A stretch of 43,879 nt of DNA from Asparagopsis taxiformis (taxonomy: Eukaryota > Rhodophyta > Florideophyceae > Bonnemaisoniales > Bonnemaisoniaceae), in the NCBI GenBank assembly GCA_030407315.1, contig JALQPE010000782.1, forward strand, positions 1 to 43,879. Direction: 5' to 3'. The position numbers and the translations under genes are program-made. Under the pieces are notes generated by a model. It was not told the origin of the DNA. It saw only the letters and a list, made by a program, of their open reading frames with translations, and ran no database searches. This document shows, one piece after another, positions 1 through 10,645 of this stretch (positions within the stretch are counted from its first letter, which is position 1; each line of letters opens with the position of its first letter).

Positions 1-284
1 CAACGTCACATTTACTGCACTAATTTCAACCATCCTCCATTACGCCAAAACCGTTATCAGCAGTGGCTGCATGGCGCCGCTCCATGCCCCATACTGTGGG
101 CATTGATTTCGACATTCAGGTTTGCACTCAGGTGTCCAGCATATGGGTCAACGACGAAAAGTTCTGCGCCAATTAGTCCCTTGCGCAATCACACACAATC
201 CATTACAGCACGAGGTTTGACGTAATATGCGATTGAATCCAATCCTCGGACACTAGAACAAGTGATGAGCAGCGGTTTACATCA

Positions 285-2682
285 TCAACGACATGAACAA
301 ATTCCAGACCCCTCTCCGCTTTGCCACACTTCAACAGCCTCTCTCGTCACAGTACGGCTTGCAAACACATGCCGTGACTGTGCACTAGTCCGCTGTTCGC
401 TCTCGACAACGTCCGTTTCTTCCCTTGCTTGCGAGCCTTGGAGACAAGACATGCAGTACACCACCATACCAACTAATTGCTGAAAAGCTACCCCCACATA
501 TTGACTGTACCGCCTTGTAAACTCCTTCTGCCGTGCACCTCCTTTCCCCTTCGGTTCATCCAAACACTCCACAGTAGTCACTAGCCAAGCATCCAGGCGC
601 GCCAGCGTTAGTATGCTCGTCTCTATGTCCATTACTTGTTCTGGTCGTATCGAATAACCCCTGAAGATGTCCAGCACATTCACAGCTACTCGGTTGTTAA
701 GCCATGCATCACCATTCACTTCCATTTCGAAGCTGTCAGGAACCATGCCTTTGCTGTATCGCAGCTCTGAGAACGGTGCCGTTCGCCACCTCCCCATATC
801 CAAATCACCGTTGCTTTCCCGTTTCAAAAGCTTCTCAGACGCTTCGCGCTTTTGATCCTCTCGCTCGTCCATCTCAGCTCGCGTCGTCAGCATCGTGCAT
901 CTAGACATTAATTTCGTGTACCCCAGCGAACCGAACAATCTGTCCCTCGCATTACGCTTCCGTGCACTCATCACGTCAGACAGTTTCTGCGTCACCTTCA
1001 CTTTCAATTCCTTGCTCCCCGCCACAGCCTCTTGACAGCACACACGCTGCTCCTCATCGGAAAAACACATCACACCACGGACTTTGACGCAGTACGTGTC
1101 GCACCAAGTCATTCAGCAGATCACTCTCGTCCCTGTACGAAGGTGTATACCACTGCAGATTCTTGATGATATAGCCCGGAGGGGTAGCAATATATCCTAC
1201 ACCGTTTTCGCTCCAAAGTGTCCTTCTACCGGCTCTACCTCGATGGTACGTCCAGTCCAACGTCTCTGCGTTTGTTCCGCTATAGGGTCCAGCTCCATAG
1301 TCTCGTTCTTGCACCACTTTGTCAGTTTTCCTCAACCGCCCTAAGAACTCCAAGGTATTTCACAGGAATGGCTTTCTGTATTTTCGACTTACCGCCACCG
1401 TGATCACTGATTCTACCTGTTCTCGCAATTGCAGTAAGGCTGGCATTTTCCGCCTGCAGAGTCTTCACCTTAGCCTCCAACGCAACTATCTCCGTGGCGA
1501 GTGCCTTGTTTGCTATGTCCTGGCTAAACACTTTTTTTTCCAGCTCCGCGATCTTCTTCTTCTGCGCATTGATGCGACTCGCCATTAAATCGATGGATTC
1601 CGGCGGATGCAACCTCTCTACCCTCACCGTCCCCCCATCTCGCACGCTATCGGGATTATGATGTCCTCCATCGGCAATAGCCTGACGTCGCGGGGGCGTT
1701 ACGCGCATATTTGGCACCAATGACAGTGTGTTGTGACGAGGCCCGCACTCCGGCTGCTCTCTCCCCTCAGTACCACCTGACCGCCGATGATAGTTGGCAT
1801 CCTGTGAACGTTGCTCAGAAACAACATCCCTTGCCGCTATCCTCGGGTCCCTGACTGCATTACCTGCTGGGGCTGATGTACTCGGCATAGTTGGCGCAGT
1901 GGGGGTCACAGCCTCCAGTGTCTCGGAAACCCCCGGCTGGGACTCCGTCTGCAGCACTTCCGCATCTGCCAACCCGGGAGAAACTACCTTTGCCATAGCA
2001 CTCTGCCGCAATTCCAACATGTTTTGAGCCACTATCATGTCATCATCATGATGTTCACTGTCCCTGCGAGCACGCTTGCCTCGGTCAAGCCCCATCTCTC
2101 TCCGCGCTGTTCCTCCTTCCTCACTTTCTCGCTGCGGATCCCCAGTTCTGCGCCGGTCCGTCTTGCGACTACCGGCCCGGTAGGTCCATCAGCGATGGAC
2201 CGCTGAAGGTAGACGTGTTTCTTCCCGACAGGGCTGGTGATGAGGGACCGCTTGGACTGTGTGGTGTCTGAAGGAGCGGAAGAGAATTGGGAGAAGGACA
2301 ACGCGGCGAGGAGCAGAGCTGGACATGAATTGGAAGGTTGCGAAGGGTTTGCAGAGGAGGTTTGGAACGGAGTGCCAGTCCTTACCAATTCCTTTATGGT
2401 GCAGTGAGCTACAAAGCGAGAGACGGTGGCTTTGTAGGTGAAAATGCTATTCACGACCTGACAAGAAATGTGCATGTCGGGACCGCCGTCCCGGCATGAA
2501 ACGCCACGCGCGTTGGTACCCTCTAGAATGGAATCGAGATAGCGCAAAGCGTCCAATTCATCATGGATAGCAGCGAGAAACCGTTGAAGAAGTGCGGAGT
2601 ACGTCTCTTCTATTTCGCAGAGCAGGTCGTTGTTTTCGTTGGGAGGAGGCATGAGGGAATTGTATGGTGTGGAGAGGGGCAA
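285..2682 (-). CDS. unrecognised coiled-coil protein, multi-exon or frameshifted
   Basis: I do not recognise this protein. Four minus-strand reading frames follow one another with small overlaps: 2682-2035, 2095-1322, 1353-1054 and 1112-285. Together they would give roughly 700 residues. The first block starts MPLSTPYNSLMPPP and is helical. The second is polar and low-complexity, then has a heptad-like coiled coil (around RINAQKKKIAELEKKVFSQD). The last two blocks form a mixed charged domain of about 330 residues with no motif I can name. One join is well supported as an intron (1392-1341, GTAAGT to TTCTTAG, phase-compatible) and a second is possible (1104-1053). The join inside 2385-2035 is unresolved, although a GTAAGG donor sits at 2385. 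The ATG at 2682 is the first in its frame. No promoter motif was identified. Confidence 0.5.
1053..1104 (-). other. candidate second intron, 52 nt
   Basis: A minus-strand GTGCGA donor at 1104 and a pyrimidine-rich TTTTTCCGATGAG acceptor ending at 1053 join the frame of 1353-1054 to the frame of 1112-285 in phase 0. The donor is weak and phase agreement has a one-in-three chance of being accidental. Confidence 0.3.
1341..1392 (-). other. probable spliceosomal intron, 52 nt
   Basis: On the minus strand the donor is GG|GTAAGTCG at 1392 and the acceptor is TTCTTAG ending at 1341. The upstream exon ends after codon base 1 and the downstream frame resumes at codon base 2, so splicing joins the two open frames exactly. 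The alternative is a frameshift. Confidence 0.55.
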
Positions 2683-2781
2683 AGAACATAAGCGTCGTTT
2701 TCAAAGCGGGTGAGGCTGGAGGACTAGAAGACAAGTTGTGGGTGAATATGGATGGACGTTACAGACCGAAGACTACTAGTT

Positions 2782-3165
2782 TGGCAAAACTCAATCCGGC
2801 CTACTTTGTTTCCCGGATTGAGTTTTGCTCGACCAATTCCGGTATGACAAATTTTTGACCCCCCCCATGGAATTTGCTCTAGTTTCTGAATATGGTATTA
2901 ATTACATTGTAATTGAAGTAATTGGATTGAGTGTCAATTCCAACTACTAATTACGGAAAGTAATTATCTCGGCAGCGAGTCGGTCTCGAGAATCTAGTGT
3001 GTTCCAGAAATTGTAATTGCAATTACTTCAATTACAATGTAATTACCATCATATTTAGAAACTACAGTGAAATTTACAGGGGGGTCAAAAAATTTGTCAT
3101 ACCGGAACTGGTCGAGCAAAACTCAATTCGGACTAGTTTGCTACCCGGATTGAGTTTTGCTCGAC
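2782..3165. mobile_element. foldback / MITE-like inverted-repeat element
   Basis: The left arm (about 2782-2925) and right arm (about 3018-3164) are imperfect reverse complements with a short spacer. Each outer end is itself a hairpin: GCAAAACTCAATCCGG is answered by CCGGATTGAGTTTTGC within 45 bp on both sides. Inside each arm lie TCCGGTATGACAAATTT, a run of C (G on the other side), and ATTACATTGTAATTGAAG or its complement. No coding capacity is visible. This is the architecture of a non-autonomous foldback element; no target duplication was identified. Confidence 0.7.
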
Positions 3166-3290
3166 TAAGTCGAGTATGAAAAAACGGCGTCAGGAGGTTC
3201 ATAACGGGTTATTGCCCCTCTCTTCGTCTTCCTGGACAAGCGTGTGTCTCAAGTAAACCAGTATCCAATATGGTATCTTGGTTTTCTAGT

Positions 3291-3340
3291 GAAGTGGGTC
3301 AACGATAGTGCACCATGGTGCACTATCGTTGACCCATTTC
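3291..3340. repeat. 50-bp near-perfect palindrome
   Basis: The palindrome is centred on CCATGG between 3315 and 3316. Bases 3295-3336 are perfectly self-complementary, with one mismatch before the arms continue to 3291 and 3340. It would extrude as a loopless cruciform. Confidence 0.9.
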
Positions 3341-3450
3341 TCAATCATCTTTGCACATCCTTCCAACCGTGCTTCTTCTCCCTATACAACCACTACTCGT
3401 GGGTGACGGTGAAGCTCTCCAGTTCTACAGCTGTTTACGAATGTGCAAAG

Positions 3451-3501
3451 CAAAACTACTAGTGAGCAGCTTCTCATCCATATGGATGAGAAGTAGTTTT
3501 G
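3451..3501. repeat. hairpin with a 24-bp perfect palindromic core
   Basis: Bases 3470-3493 form a perfect palindrome centred on CCATATGG. Beyond a roughly 10-nt bulge on the left side, CAAAACTAC (3451-3459) pairs with GTAGTTTTG (3493-3501). A further 12-bp palindrome, GAGAATATTCTC, follows at about 3504-3515. Confidence 0.85.
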
Positions 3502-3561
3502 TCTGAGAATATTCTCGTGTATCTCACCAAAGGCGTCCGGTGGACCTCTTCTGACTAATTG

Positions 3562-3605
3562 GTACTGGAGGTACCGGATGTCTAAACATCCGGCACCTCC
3601 AATAC
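3562..3605. repeat. 20-bp-arm hairpin, loop CTAA
   Basis: Arms 3562-3581 and 3586-3605 are reverse complements with two mismatches and a 4-nt loop. The arm sequence (TGGAGGT, CCGGATGT) is unrelated to the neighbouring hairpins. Confidence 0.85.
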
Positions 3606-3688
3606 TTCTGCTTTCCGTCATTGCTCTAAACCTGAGGAGGTCACAAAGGGTTCTGTCCTTCAGGCGTGCTGCCGTTTCTGTCTTCGAA

Positions 3689-3734
3689 GACATGGAAAGA
3701 ACAGGAGTCAACCGACTCCTGTTCTTTCCATGTC
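3689..3734. repeat. 21-bp perfect hairpin, loop AACC
   Basis: Arm 3689-3709 (GACATGGAAAGAACAGGAGT plus C) is the exact reverse complement of 3714-3734. Confidence 0.95.
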
Positions 3735-3941
3735 ATCTTATCCTACACTCTGGATAGTCCTGGAAGTATTTCTTCGAGAACAGAGAGCCAATCAGACTAC
3801 TGCTTCCGATACCGTTTCATATCCTCTACATCCATGTGCGCTAGTCTATCCTGTCTCAAAGTATGAACCTGGAGAATGCGAGGTACAGAAGCTCATGGGA
3901 AGCTGGTTTCGGCCTCTTACCGCTGGTGTTCGAAAGGTCTG

Positions 3942-4002
3942 TCTCATCCACAACTGTACTCCTGAACTAAACTATAGTTCAGGAGTACAGTTGTGGATGA
4001 GA
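3942..4002. repeat. 28-bp perfect hairpin, 5-nt loop
   Basis: Arms 3942-3969 and 3975-4002 are perfectly complementary, with AACTA as the loop. This is the longest stem in the cluster. An open frame across it (about 3730-4092, plus) looks incidental. Confidence 0.95.
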
Positions 4003-5431
4003 GCATATATGATCTGTCAACTTTCCTACTCGTTCTATGACACATTGTGGCCCATCTTTCCTCGATGGCGGACCTTTTTCTATCACCACTAGAGGAAATA
4101 GATACCCTCCGAGGGCAGGCTAGCTTTCTATTACTACTCGGTACAATATTGTTTATATAAATTAATATATTGCTAACAATCTATGTGCCCTTCTCTACTT
4201 TCCCACCTCACACAACATCAAAACATTAAATCTTTACGTGAAAGTCTTTTCTGCTCTGCTCCCTGATAATAACTCATTCCATCTATACGTGCTTACACTC
4301 TAATATCTGTTTGTGCTTTTTAGCAACCACTTGTACATCCCTCTTTACACATATTCCATACCGCGTCCTTTCGACTTCATCCTTCTGATTTCATTCTCAT
4401 TCTCTGAACATCTTTGTTCTTTCAATGTACTCACGGCGCATGGTGTGCTGTAGATTTGTGACCATCCTGGACGTCTTCATTTGCTGTGCGGCACGATTGT
4501 CCGCCATTTTTGAAATAGCAAAAAGTGCGCGCTTTAGTTTCGCCAAGCGTCATGCCAAGCATCTCTTCTGACCGCCATGGGCACCTTCTGTCGACATTTA
4601 AGCGCCTACCGTCACTCTTTTCCACTGTTCTCGTCACTCTCTCTCATTATCACCCAGGTTTTTCCCCTATAGGGGATCTCCTTCTGCTTTCTCAATTCCC
4701 TCCCCCTTCCCATGTAACCATGTAAGTTCTCCATCTCTACTCTGACCAAGACGCTACAACAAATACTAACAGACTTTCTCTCTCCCATACTTCGGTTCTT
4801 TCTTCTCATTCTCCCCTCCCGCTCCCCTTTCGGTACGTATTTTCACCTTCTCTTCAACTGCTATGGGTTCATTTCAATATCTAACTTTTTCCTCTATTGA
4901 TCATCTCCATACTTCATTCCGTCTCTACTCTATTCCGAAATAGGAAAGAGGCCTCAGTTGTTCATAGTTCGTAGTACACACATAGCAGTTCTCTAGAGTT
5001 GTAATGGTAGCACTATCAATAGTTTAATTCAGAGCTCTTTCAAAATAAACTTCTGTCTCCTTTCGTACCAGGAAGAAGACGCAATTATGGTCGACATGAC
5101 CAATCTGTCCTATTTTCAGTTCTTATCCGTCCTACCCTTTCCATCCCATAGCTCCTATGACTGGAATAGTGGCGTCTCCCACCCGCCGAATGCCAGCGTC
5201 CCACCCTATCCATTCCGTCCCGTCCGCTGGTAAATTTCCACTCCTTTCCGCCCTTCAACCACCCTTCTTGATGGTACTATACCAGTTAAATCAATACTAC
5301 AATCCACCTATACTGCTGGTTTGCAACCATTCAGCTGCAACAAAAATCCATACAATATGATAGAAAAAATCCTACATGTACATTGGTAGAATCTACTTCA
5401 GACTATGGAATTATTCTAGTCTTTCGACTGC
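4003..5431. other. no gene seen
   Basis: This stretch is AT- and pyrimidine-rich on the plus strand, especially 4660-5280. Only short open frames without recognisable composition are present. A small CCCTCCGAGGG palindrome lies near 4106. Confidence 0.5.
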
Positions 5432-5865
5432 TTCAAACCAGTGTCGGGTCTGGTTGAAAACCAGTGGGTAGGCTGGTTTCAACCAGCTGATGTGCTGGTT
5501 TCCAACCAGCACTCACTGTGCCAACAACCAGCCTACCCTCTGGTCATATTCCATCACCAACACTGGTATACTCCACTTCATTGGCTGGTCAAAATCTAGA
5601 TCACCTCCTGAAATTAACCAGCACAGTACGCTGGATCATAACCACTGTCCGACCCACCGCCGTGGCCTGGTGCAAACCAGTACCCCCTGCCAAACCATCC
5701 AATCCACTGGTTTTCAATCAGCCCACCCGTACTGTACATGCACTGCAATTTCACCAGCAAATTTACTAAAATATTCGATGGGGCTTATCCAGAGGTTGGG
5801 GATCGTTTTAACCAGCAACGTGGCCTGGTTTTTCACCACTGTACGAACTAATTTCTGGGCTGGAA
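5432..5865. repeat. cluster of CTGGTT / AACCAG inverted motifs
   Basis: About 20 copies of CTGG(TT) or (AA)CCAG occur in roughly 430 bp. Many are paired as short palindromes of the form CTGGTTN2-4AACCAG, for example near 5450, 5475 and 5495, and again near 5665, 5708 and 5825. The order and spacing are irregular and this is not a simple tandem repeat. Open frames across it on the plus strand appear to be by-products. Confidence 0.75.
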
Positions 5866-6545
5866 AAATAGCCATTTTTGCTCATGCTGTGGTGTAGCGC
5901 GCCTCGTCGGCCAGGAAGTACTTGAGAATCGGCAGCGCTGCGAGTGGAATTCTTTGCAGTCACTGATGCATAACCATGTCTTGAAATTATCTCATAACGA
6001 TTGCGAGGCGCAAAAATGCGACTGACTCGAAATTAGGAGAGTGGTTTCAGAAATAATTTAGTAGTAGTTTCAAACGGAGAGGTACTCACATTTAGTACAT
6101 ATAGACATCATAGATTCCATCCAGGATATGTTAGAGAACACAGACGAAAAAAACAGAACACTATCTTCCAAATCCTAGCAAAGCATTTTGCTAGTCCAAC
6201 TACTTCGTTGAAGGCTGGAGACAGTGTAGCCTAAAGGCTACAGCTCGACCACGAGTACGTTAGAACCCCGCAACAGGCACTCCCTGTATATGGTTGCATC
6301 AACTTACAATTTGTAAGAGTACCGATATACCCGACACCAAGGCCCACCTCTTACGGCTTGCCAGAAATCGCGTATATTGAGCTGCAATACTGACTACCAC
6401 TCCTCGACACACGTGTCGTGATTATAACGTGTATTGTATAACCGATATAAGATTATATGATACCTAATATATTCTATCATTTTCGACAGTTATAACTGTC
6501 CCGGAAGCAGCTGCAACAAGTTGTGGATAGATATAACCCGGAAAT
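5866..6545. other. intergenic, AT-rich promoter-like end
   Basis: No gene was recognised. The segment 6420-6480 is rich in TATA-like words (GATATAAGATTATATGATAC) and lies 70-120 bp upstream of the ATG at 6546, so it could hold that ORF's promoter. Confidence 0.35.
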
Positions 6546-7130
6546 ATGGCGAGTGCCGAGGATGAATCGGAGAACATAAATCAGATGACAATCGGCCAGG
6601 CAGCAAACCTCCAATATGAGCAAGAGATGATGGAAGAGAATATTGCTTATAACGGTACTGATAATGATGATATCGGTTTGGGTGATCCGAACCCACCAAA
6701 CAATAATGCATCTACAGAGGATAAAATAGCATATGCCGATGATGTGAAAATATACTCTGCAGAAATGCTGGAATGTTTGAAGAAAGCAAACGTCACAGGG
6801 AAGGAACTATGGGTTGTATTCACTTGTACTTTTCGTGAGAGCTCAATCAAAGTAATGACAGCCGCTCAGCACGTCGCTTGGTCTCGATTCCTCAGAGAAA
6901 ATGGAGTATTTGTGGAACAAAAGAGGGGCTTAGCAAGGTGGAAAACTCTGCGAAATTGTTTACTGGCAGAACATTTCATTCCGTTCCATGGATCTAGTCT
7001 ACCACAGGTACTGAATGATAAAATCGACTGCTCAAGAGAGTTGGGAGAGACCAATGTGCAGGATGGAGATGATAAGACGAATATTAATAGAAATACATTA
7101 CCTGCATCATATGAGAAGCCTGTTCTGTAG
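6546..7130 (+). CDS. hypothetical acidic protein, 194 aa
   Basis: The function is not recognised. The frame opens with ATG GCG after an AT-rich region. The N-terminal 75 residues are strongly acidic and Asn-rich (for example SAEDESENINQ and NGTDNDD). The middle (about 75-160) has helical, mixed-charge stretches with aromatic residues (KELWVVFTCTF, AWSRFLRENGVF). The C-terminal 30 residues are polar. There is no signal peptide or membrane segment. The stop codon falls almost exactly where base composition switches to a CpG-rich block, so the protein may be truncated by an insertion there. It is a plausible real gene or gene fragment from length and composition only. Confidence 0.45.
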   Translation: MASAEDESENINQMTIGQAANLQYEQEMMEENIAYNGTDNDDIGLGDPNPPNNNASTEDKIAYADDVKIYSAEMLECLKKANVTGKELWVVFTCTFRESSIKVMTAAQHVAWSRFLRENGVFVEQKRGLARWKTLRNCLLAEHFIPFHGSSLPQVLNDKIDCSRELGETNVQDGDDKTNINRNTLPASYEKPVL

Positions 7131-7930
7131 GCCCAGCCGGGATGGCGGTCACTAAGAGAGTTCTAGAATCGCTTGCCGTGTCAGGGCGAGGTGAACCGTA
7201 ACGCGCTGGTTGAACTTGCGTTCGCGCGTCGCTCGGTCGCGCTGGCGATCTGGTAGTACAACGGCGGAACGCGCAGGGGTCGATCGCAACACGGGATTCG
7301 CGGGCCGGCGCAAGCCGTGATCTCAGGGTGACATCACCGAGTAAACTCGAGCACAACGCGATCCACACAGGGGTCGTAAATCCCTGGCCTAGTGGCGTGC
7401 GACGCAACGCGCGCTATCGCGGTGCGACGCAGTTCGACGATCGGTTTATGCGCAGCGCGCACGCGAACGTCGGCGATCGTGAGCAACCCGCACGCAACGT
7501 TCAACGCAATCGGTCCTCGCGATTCGCTAAACGCTTAACTCGTAGCTGCGAAGATGCTGGCTGTTTATTGGTAAGGTGCGAAGCAGAACGACCATTAATA
7601 GCTAACCTACTTGGGACAGGCTGTCCTTGTGCGGCCGGCCGGCGGCCGCTCGCTCGCACGCAAAAAAGGGAAATATTTGGGAAAAAGACTTTCGTCATAA
7701 AAAACCCAAAAAGGGGAAATAAAGGGTAATTCGCGGAAATCGCTACGACGGGGCGCGGCTCGCGGTTTCGTGGAAACGTTCGCGCACACGCGCTCGCATC
7801 GACGCTCCGTGACACGCAATCAAGACGCCACGCGTACGCTCGCTTACTAACTAACTCAAACGGATGCTTGCGGACTTACGTAAAGGCGCGCGCTCGCATC
7901 GATTTCGTCGACCAACTTAAGTTGCACCAC
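7131..7930. other. CpG-rich, GC-rich block of foreign composition
   Basis: This block is dense in CG dinucleotides and GCG/CGC words, unlike the AT-rich flanks, and the change is abrupt on the left at about 7131. Frames on both strands are short and low in complexity of an Arg/Ala/Pro kind, so I call no gene. TGGCCTAGTGG at 7385-7395 matches a Pol III box A, and a weak box-B-like GTTCGACGATC follows about 40 bp later, so a SINE-type or other inserted element is possible. Confidence 0.5.
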
Positions 7931-8080
7931 ACTTTCGAAGGTGCGCGGTGGCAATTATTGCGTCATCAGGAGGTGATGATGATAGCTGAGTTATGTATGC
8001 ATTATTTCTTTGGAACAGGACGTCATTTGTTTTAGTGAGGTGTCCTATTGAGAGGAGGTGTACCCTGAGACCCGGAGCTA

Positions 8081-9239
8081 CTATCGCAGGTTGCGTAGGA
8101 AGCGTATTTTGTCATCAACCTCGATTGCGATGTTACCGCGATGTGTAGATATGGCGGGGCGACCATCAGCAGTTATAGTGTGAGAGTGTACGGCTTTGAA
8201 ACCAGGGGGTGTAGAAGTTAGTTGTGTCGGATTCGCCGCTGAGTTCAGGAGAAAAGTGTGTGAGGAAATATCACGTACTTCATCATCTTCAGTGTCTTCA
8301 GTCTCATCGGGAGGAAACATATCCGTGTGTTGAGCCGCGAATTTCGCTTTGTCTTTGAACGTTTTGATTGCTTTGAGAGGGACATAGGGGGCGTTGGGAG
8401 CATGCGTACGATTGACACCTCGTTGTGTCATGTCGCCGAGATCCATGAAATCGACACCATTGCCCATGATGGCCAAGGGGTGGGTGAATATTGTTGGCAG
8501 GATGAAAGTGAACAGAGGAGTAATTCTTAATGGCTCGGATGGGGATATTGCTGCGCAACTATTGGCGAGGGCGTGGTTCACGGAAGCTTGGTGCTGCCGG
8601 TGGTACAGAGCGCTTATTGATGTCTTCATGCTTGAGCATTAGTGTGATAATCTGCGCTTGGGAGAGAGGTGACTTAGGGTGGATTTAATTGTGGGCCAAA
8701 ACCGTGAGAAGAAGAGAAGTCCAGTCTGGGTGACTTTCAAGTCCTTCGAGGATAAAGGCGTTTTTGGTTTGTTCATTGAAAATCTCTGAATAATTTGCTC
8801 GAATCATTAGCTTTCGGATTTTTAGGTGTTTTTCTACGTAATCCATGACAGGCATGGATGATGTCCGTGTGATTGCACGGGCCTGTCGGTGGAGATGGTC
8901 AGGGGAATGGGCTGGATGTGTTGTAGCGAGTAGATTATTGATTGCAGGCCAAAAGATTGTGGACCGGACCGGAAAGTGTGGTATCGGTGAAGTGCTCCAT
9001 GGTTTCTGGGGAAAGCATGGATACGATGAGGAGTTGGGCCAGAGTTTTTTCTCGTTATGTGCGCTTTTAATCGCAAGATCAGAGGAGTCTGGGATAGGTT
9101 GGAGGAGATAGTCATGGATCTGCTGCGTATGGGCAAAGTTTTCGACGCTGATCTTCCATGGGATATAGTTGGTAAATGTCAAAGGAGGTATCTCCAGTTG
9201 GAGACTAATGGGAAACGGTTGGGTAGTTCCTGATGCCAT
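8081..9239 (-). pseudogene. decayed Ty1/copia gag-protease remnant
   Basis: Two minus-strand frames (9239-8685 and 8629-8081) carry a copia-type capsid. An NYIPW segment lies near the start. The region MDYVEKHLKIRKLM ... ILEGLESHPDW matches the usual gag pattern of a long helix followed by LL-GL-Y. In a third frame, 8456-8415 encodes a CX2HX4HX4C zinc knuckle (WCRFHGSRRHDTTRC). Further on, LLNSAANPTQLTS (about 8245) followed by TADGRP...HRGNIAI corresponds to the copia aspartic protease, but the catalytic DSGA has become NSAA. No integrase or reverse transcriptase follows, since the sequence runs into the CpG-rich block, and no LTR was found. The element is dead and truncated. Confidence 0.7.
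8415..8456 (-). other. gag zinc knuckle (CHHC) in a shifted frame
   Basis: The residues are C-RF-H-GSRR-H-DTTR-C, spaced CX2HX4HX4C as in copia gag proteins. The frame differs from that of the protease remnant, which proves at least one indel. Confidence 0.65.
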
Positions 9240-9646
9240 TGGGAGTGTGCGGTGTGTGTTGCCGGAGCGAATGTGGTGTCATCGCCGGAGCGTGTGGAGT
9301 GTTGTTTAGGAGAAGTGGGTGGTAGGCGGGCTGCGCAGTGGAGCGTCTGGGCTCATCACCTGTTGAAGAAGTCCTTGTTCGTTCACTTTATTGTTGGAGC
9401 TCGTCGGCGTAGATCCGCTTAAATACGGTTTGTGTGTACTGTAATGCTAGTGTAATATGTGAGTTTTTCGCCTGTGCTTGCAGACTCCGATGAGTTAGCG
9501 CTCTGACAATCTGTATAGGTTATTATATTGATTTTTTTATATAAATTTCCGCGATTTCGAAGTGTGTTCGTTAAACGTGGACTCTTTCACTGCAATTGTT
9601 TGTGCGAGTTGTAATTGGTAGTTGCCGCATGTCTATGAGATCTGTC

Positions 9647-9976
9647 TCACAGCCCCAACACGCTATTTTCTACGAAATTTTCAGCTAACCAATCAGAAGT
9701 GAACCTTCGGAGGAACAAAGCAATTCGATTGGTCCAAGTGTTTGCGGAACCAAACCAACTCATCGGTGCACAGTACAGAACGAGAGCGCCACGTCGTACG
9801 ATGCTGTTCCCGATCAACCCTGGTAGATGGTAGGTGAGCCTTTCTGATGAGTGTACCTGAATCCGAATCTTCCCTAGCCTTTCAGGAGTGCGACGCGTTG
9901 TAGGCACCTTGTTTAATTTTTTCGCCATGTTCTCCTCATTGGATGGAACTCGTATGGGCAGAAGTGATGCCATCAT
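9647..9976 (-). CDS. hypothetical ORF, 109 aa
   Basis: This frame opens with a true ATG and has a basic N-terminal half and a more hydrophobic C-terminal half containing several Trp and Phe. I recognise no family. It stands alone in a region of about 1.4 kb (9240-10645) in which I see no other gene, so it may be a chance frame. Confidence 0.2.
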   Translation of the reverse strand: MMASLLPIRVPSNEENMAKKLNKVPTTRRTPERLGKIRIQVHSSERLTYHLPGLIGNSIVRRGALVLYCAPMSWFGSANTWTNRIALFLRRFTSDWLAENFVENSVLGL

Positions 9977-10645
9977 CTAAATCTTACAATCACTCTGATG
10001 ACACGTAATTCGCTTTTATTGAGTACACGGCGTATTGTGTATCGTCAATCCACGACAAGTTTAATGCTGAAATACCCTTGAATATATTGGTGGAATGGAA
10101 AGGATGCTATCTAAAGTACGTTGGTGAGAGGATTTTTGAAAGTGACCAGAAATTTTCCTGCACAACAAAGCATCTAAGCTCGTGGTCACTATCATTTTCC
10201 TTGGTGCTAACCGTACAATCCAATAAACGGTCACAATTGAGTCTCAAGTGCAACGAAATCACAAGGCTACAATCCATGATGTGCCCGCTTTTCCATTGAA
10301 CGGATTCCAAGCTTAAGTAAGGCTCCAGCAAGGTGTCAACAACATATTTCGACGAATCTGGAGTCAGTGAGCGAAATACATCCCCACAAAATGCTAAAGA
10401 AATGATACAGAGGGCTAGAAAGGTTGAGAAAACAACTTGCGTTCACGAATCTTTCTGGTAGCAAGGTGGATAGCACCCAGCATCAATATCATATGGCCTT
10501 TATTACGTATTCAACTCCAGTCGTATATACTCCTTGAATTCAGTATATAATCGAGATTTCTCTTGCTCGTAAGGAGGATCCCTGTCAGCATGGCGTCAGC
10601 AAGTGTGTGCGGTAGACTAAACCCAGTCGCAAGACTAATACAGTC

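Noticed and set aside
3730..4092. 120-residue plus frame
   Set aside because: It spans a 28-bp perfect hairpin and has no protein-like features.
5490..5897. 135-residue plus frame across the CTGGTT array
   Set aside because: Its residues follow the repeat words; no independent support.
6190..6290. tRNA-like stem-loop words (GTAGCCTAAAGGCTAC)
   Set aside because: No T arm, acceptor pairing or box B in the right place.
7328..7815. Overlapping frames on both strands in the CpG-rich block
   Set aside because: GC-rich sequence lacks stops by chance; neither strand shows a motif.
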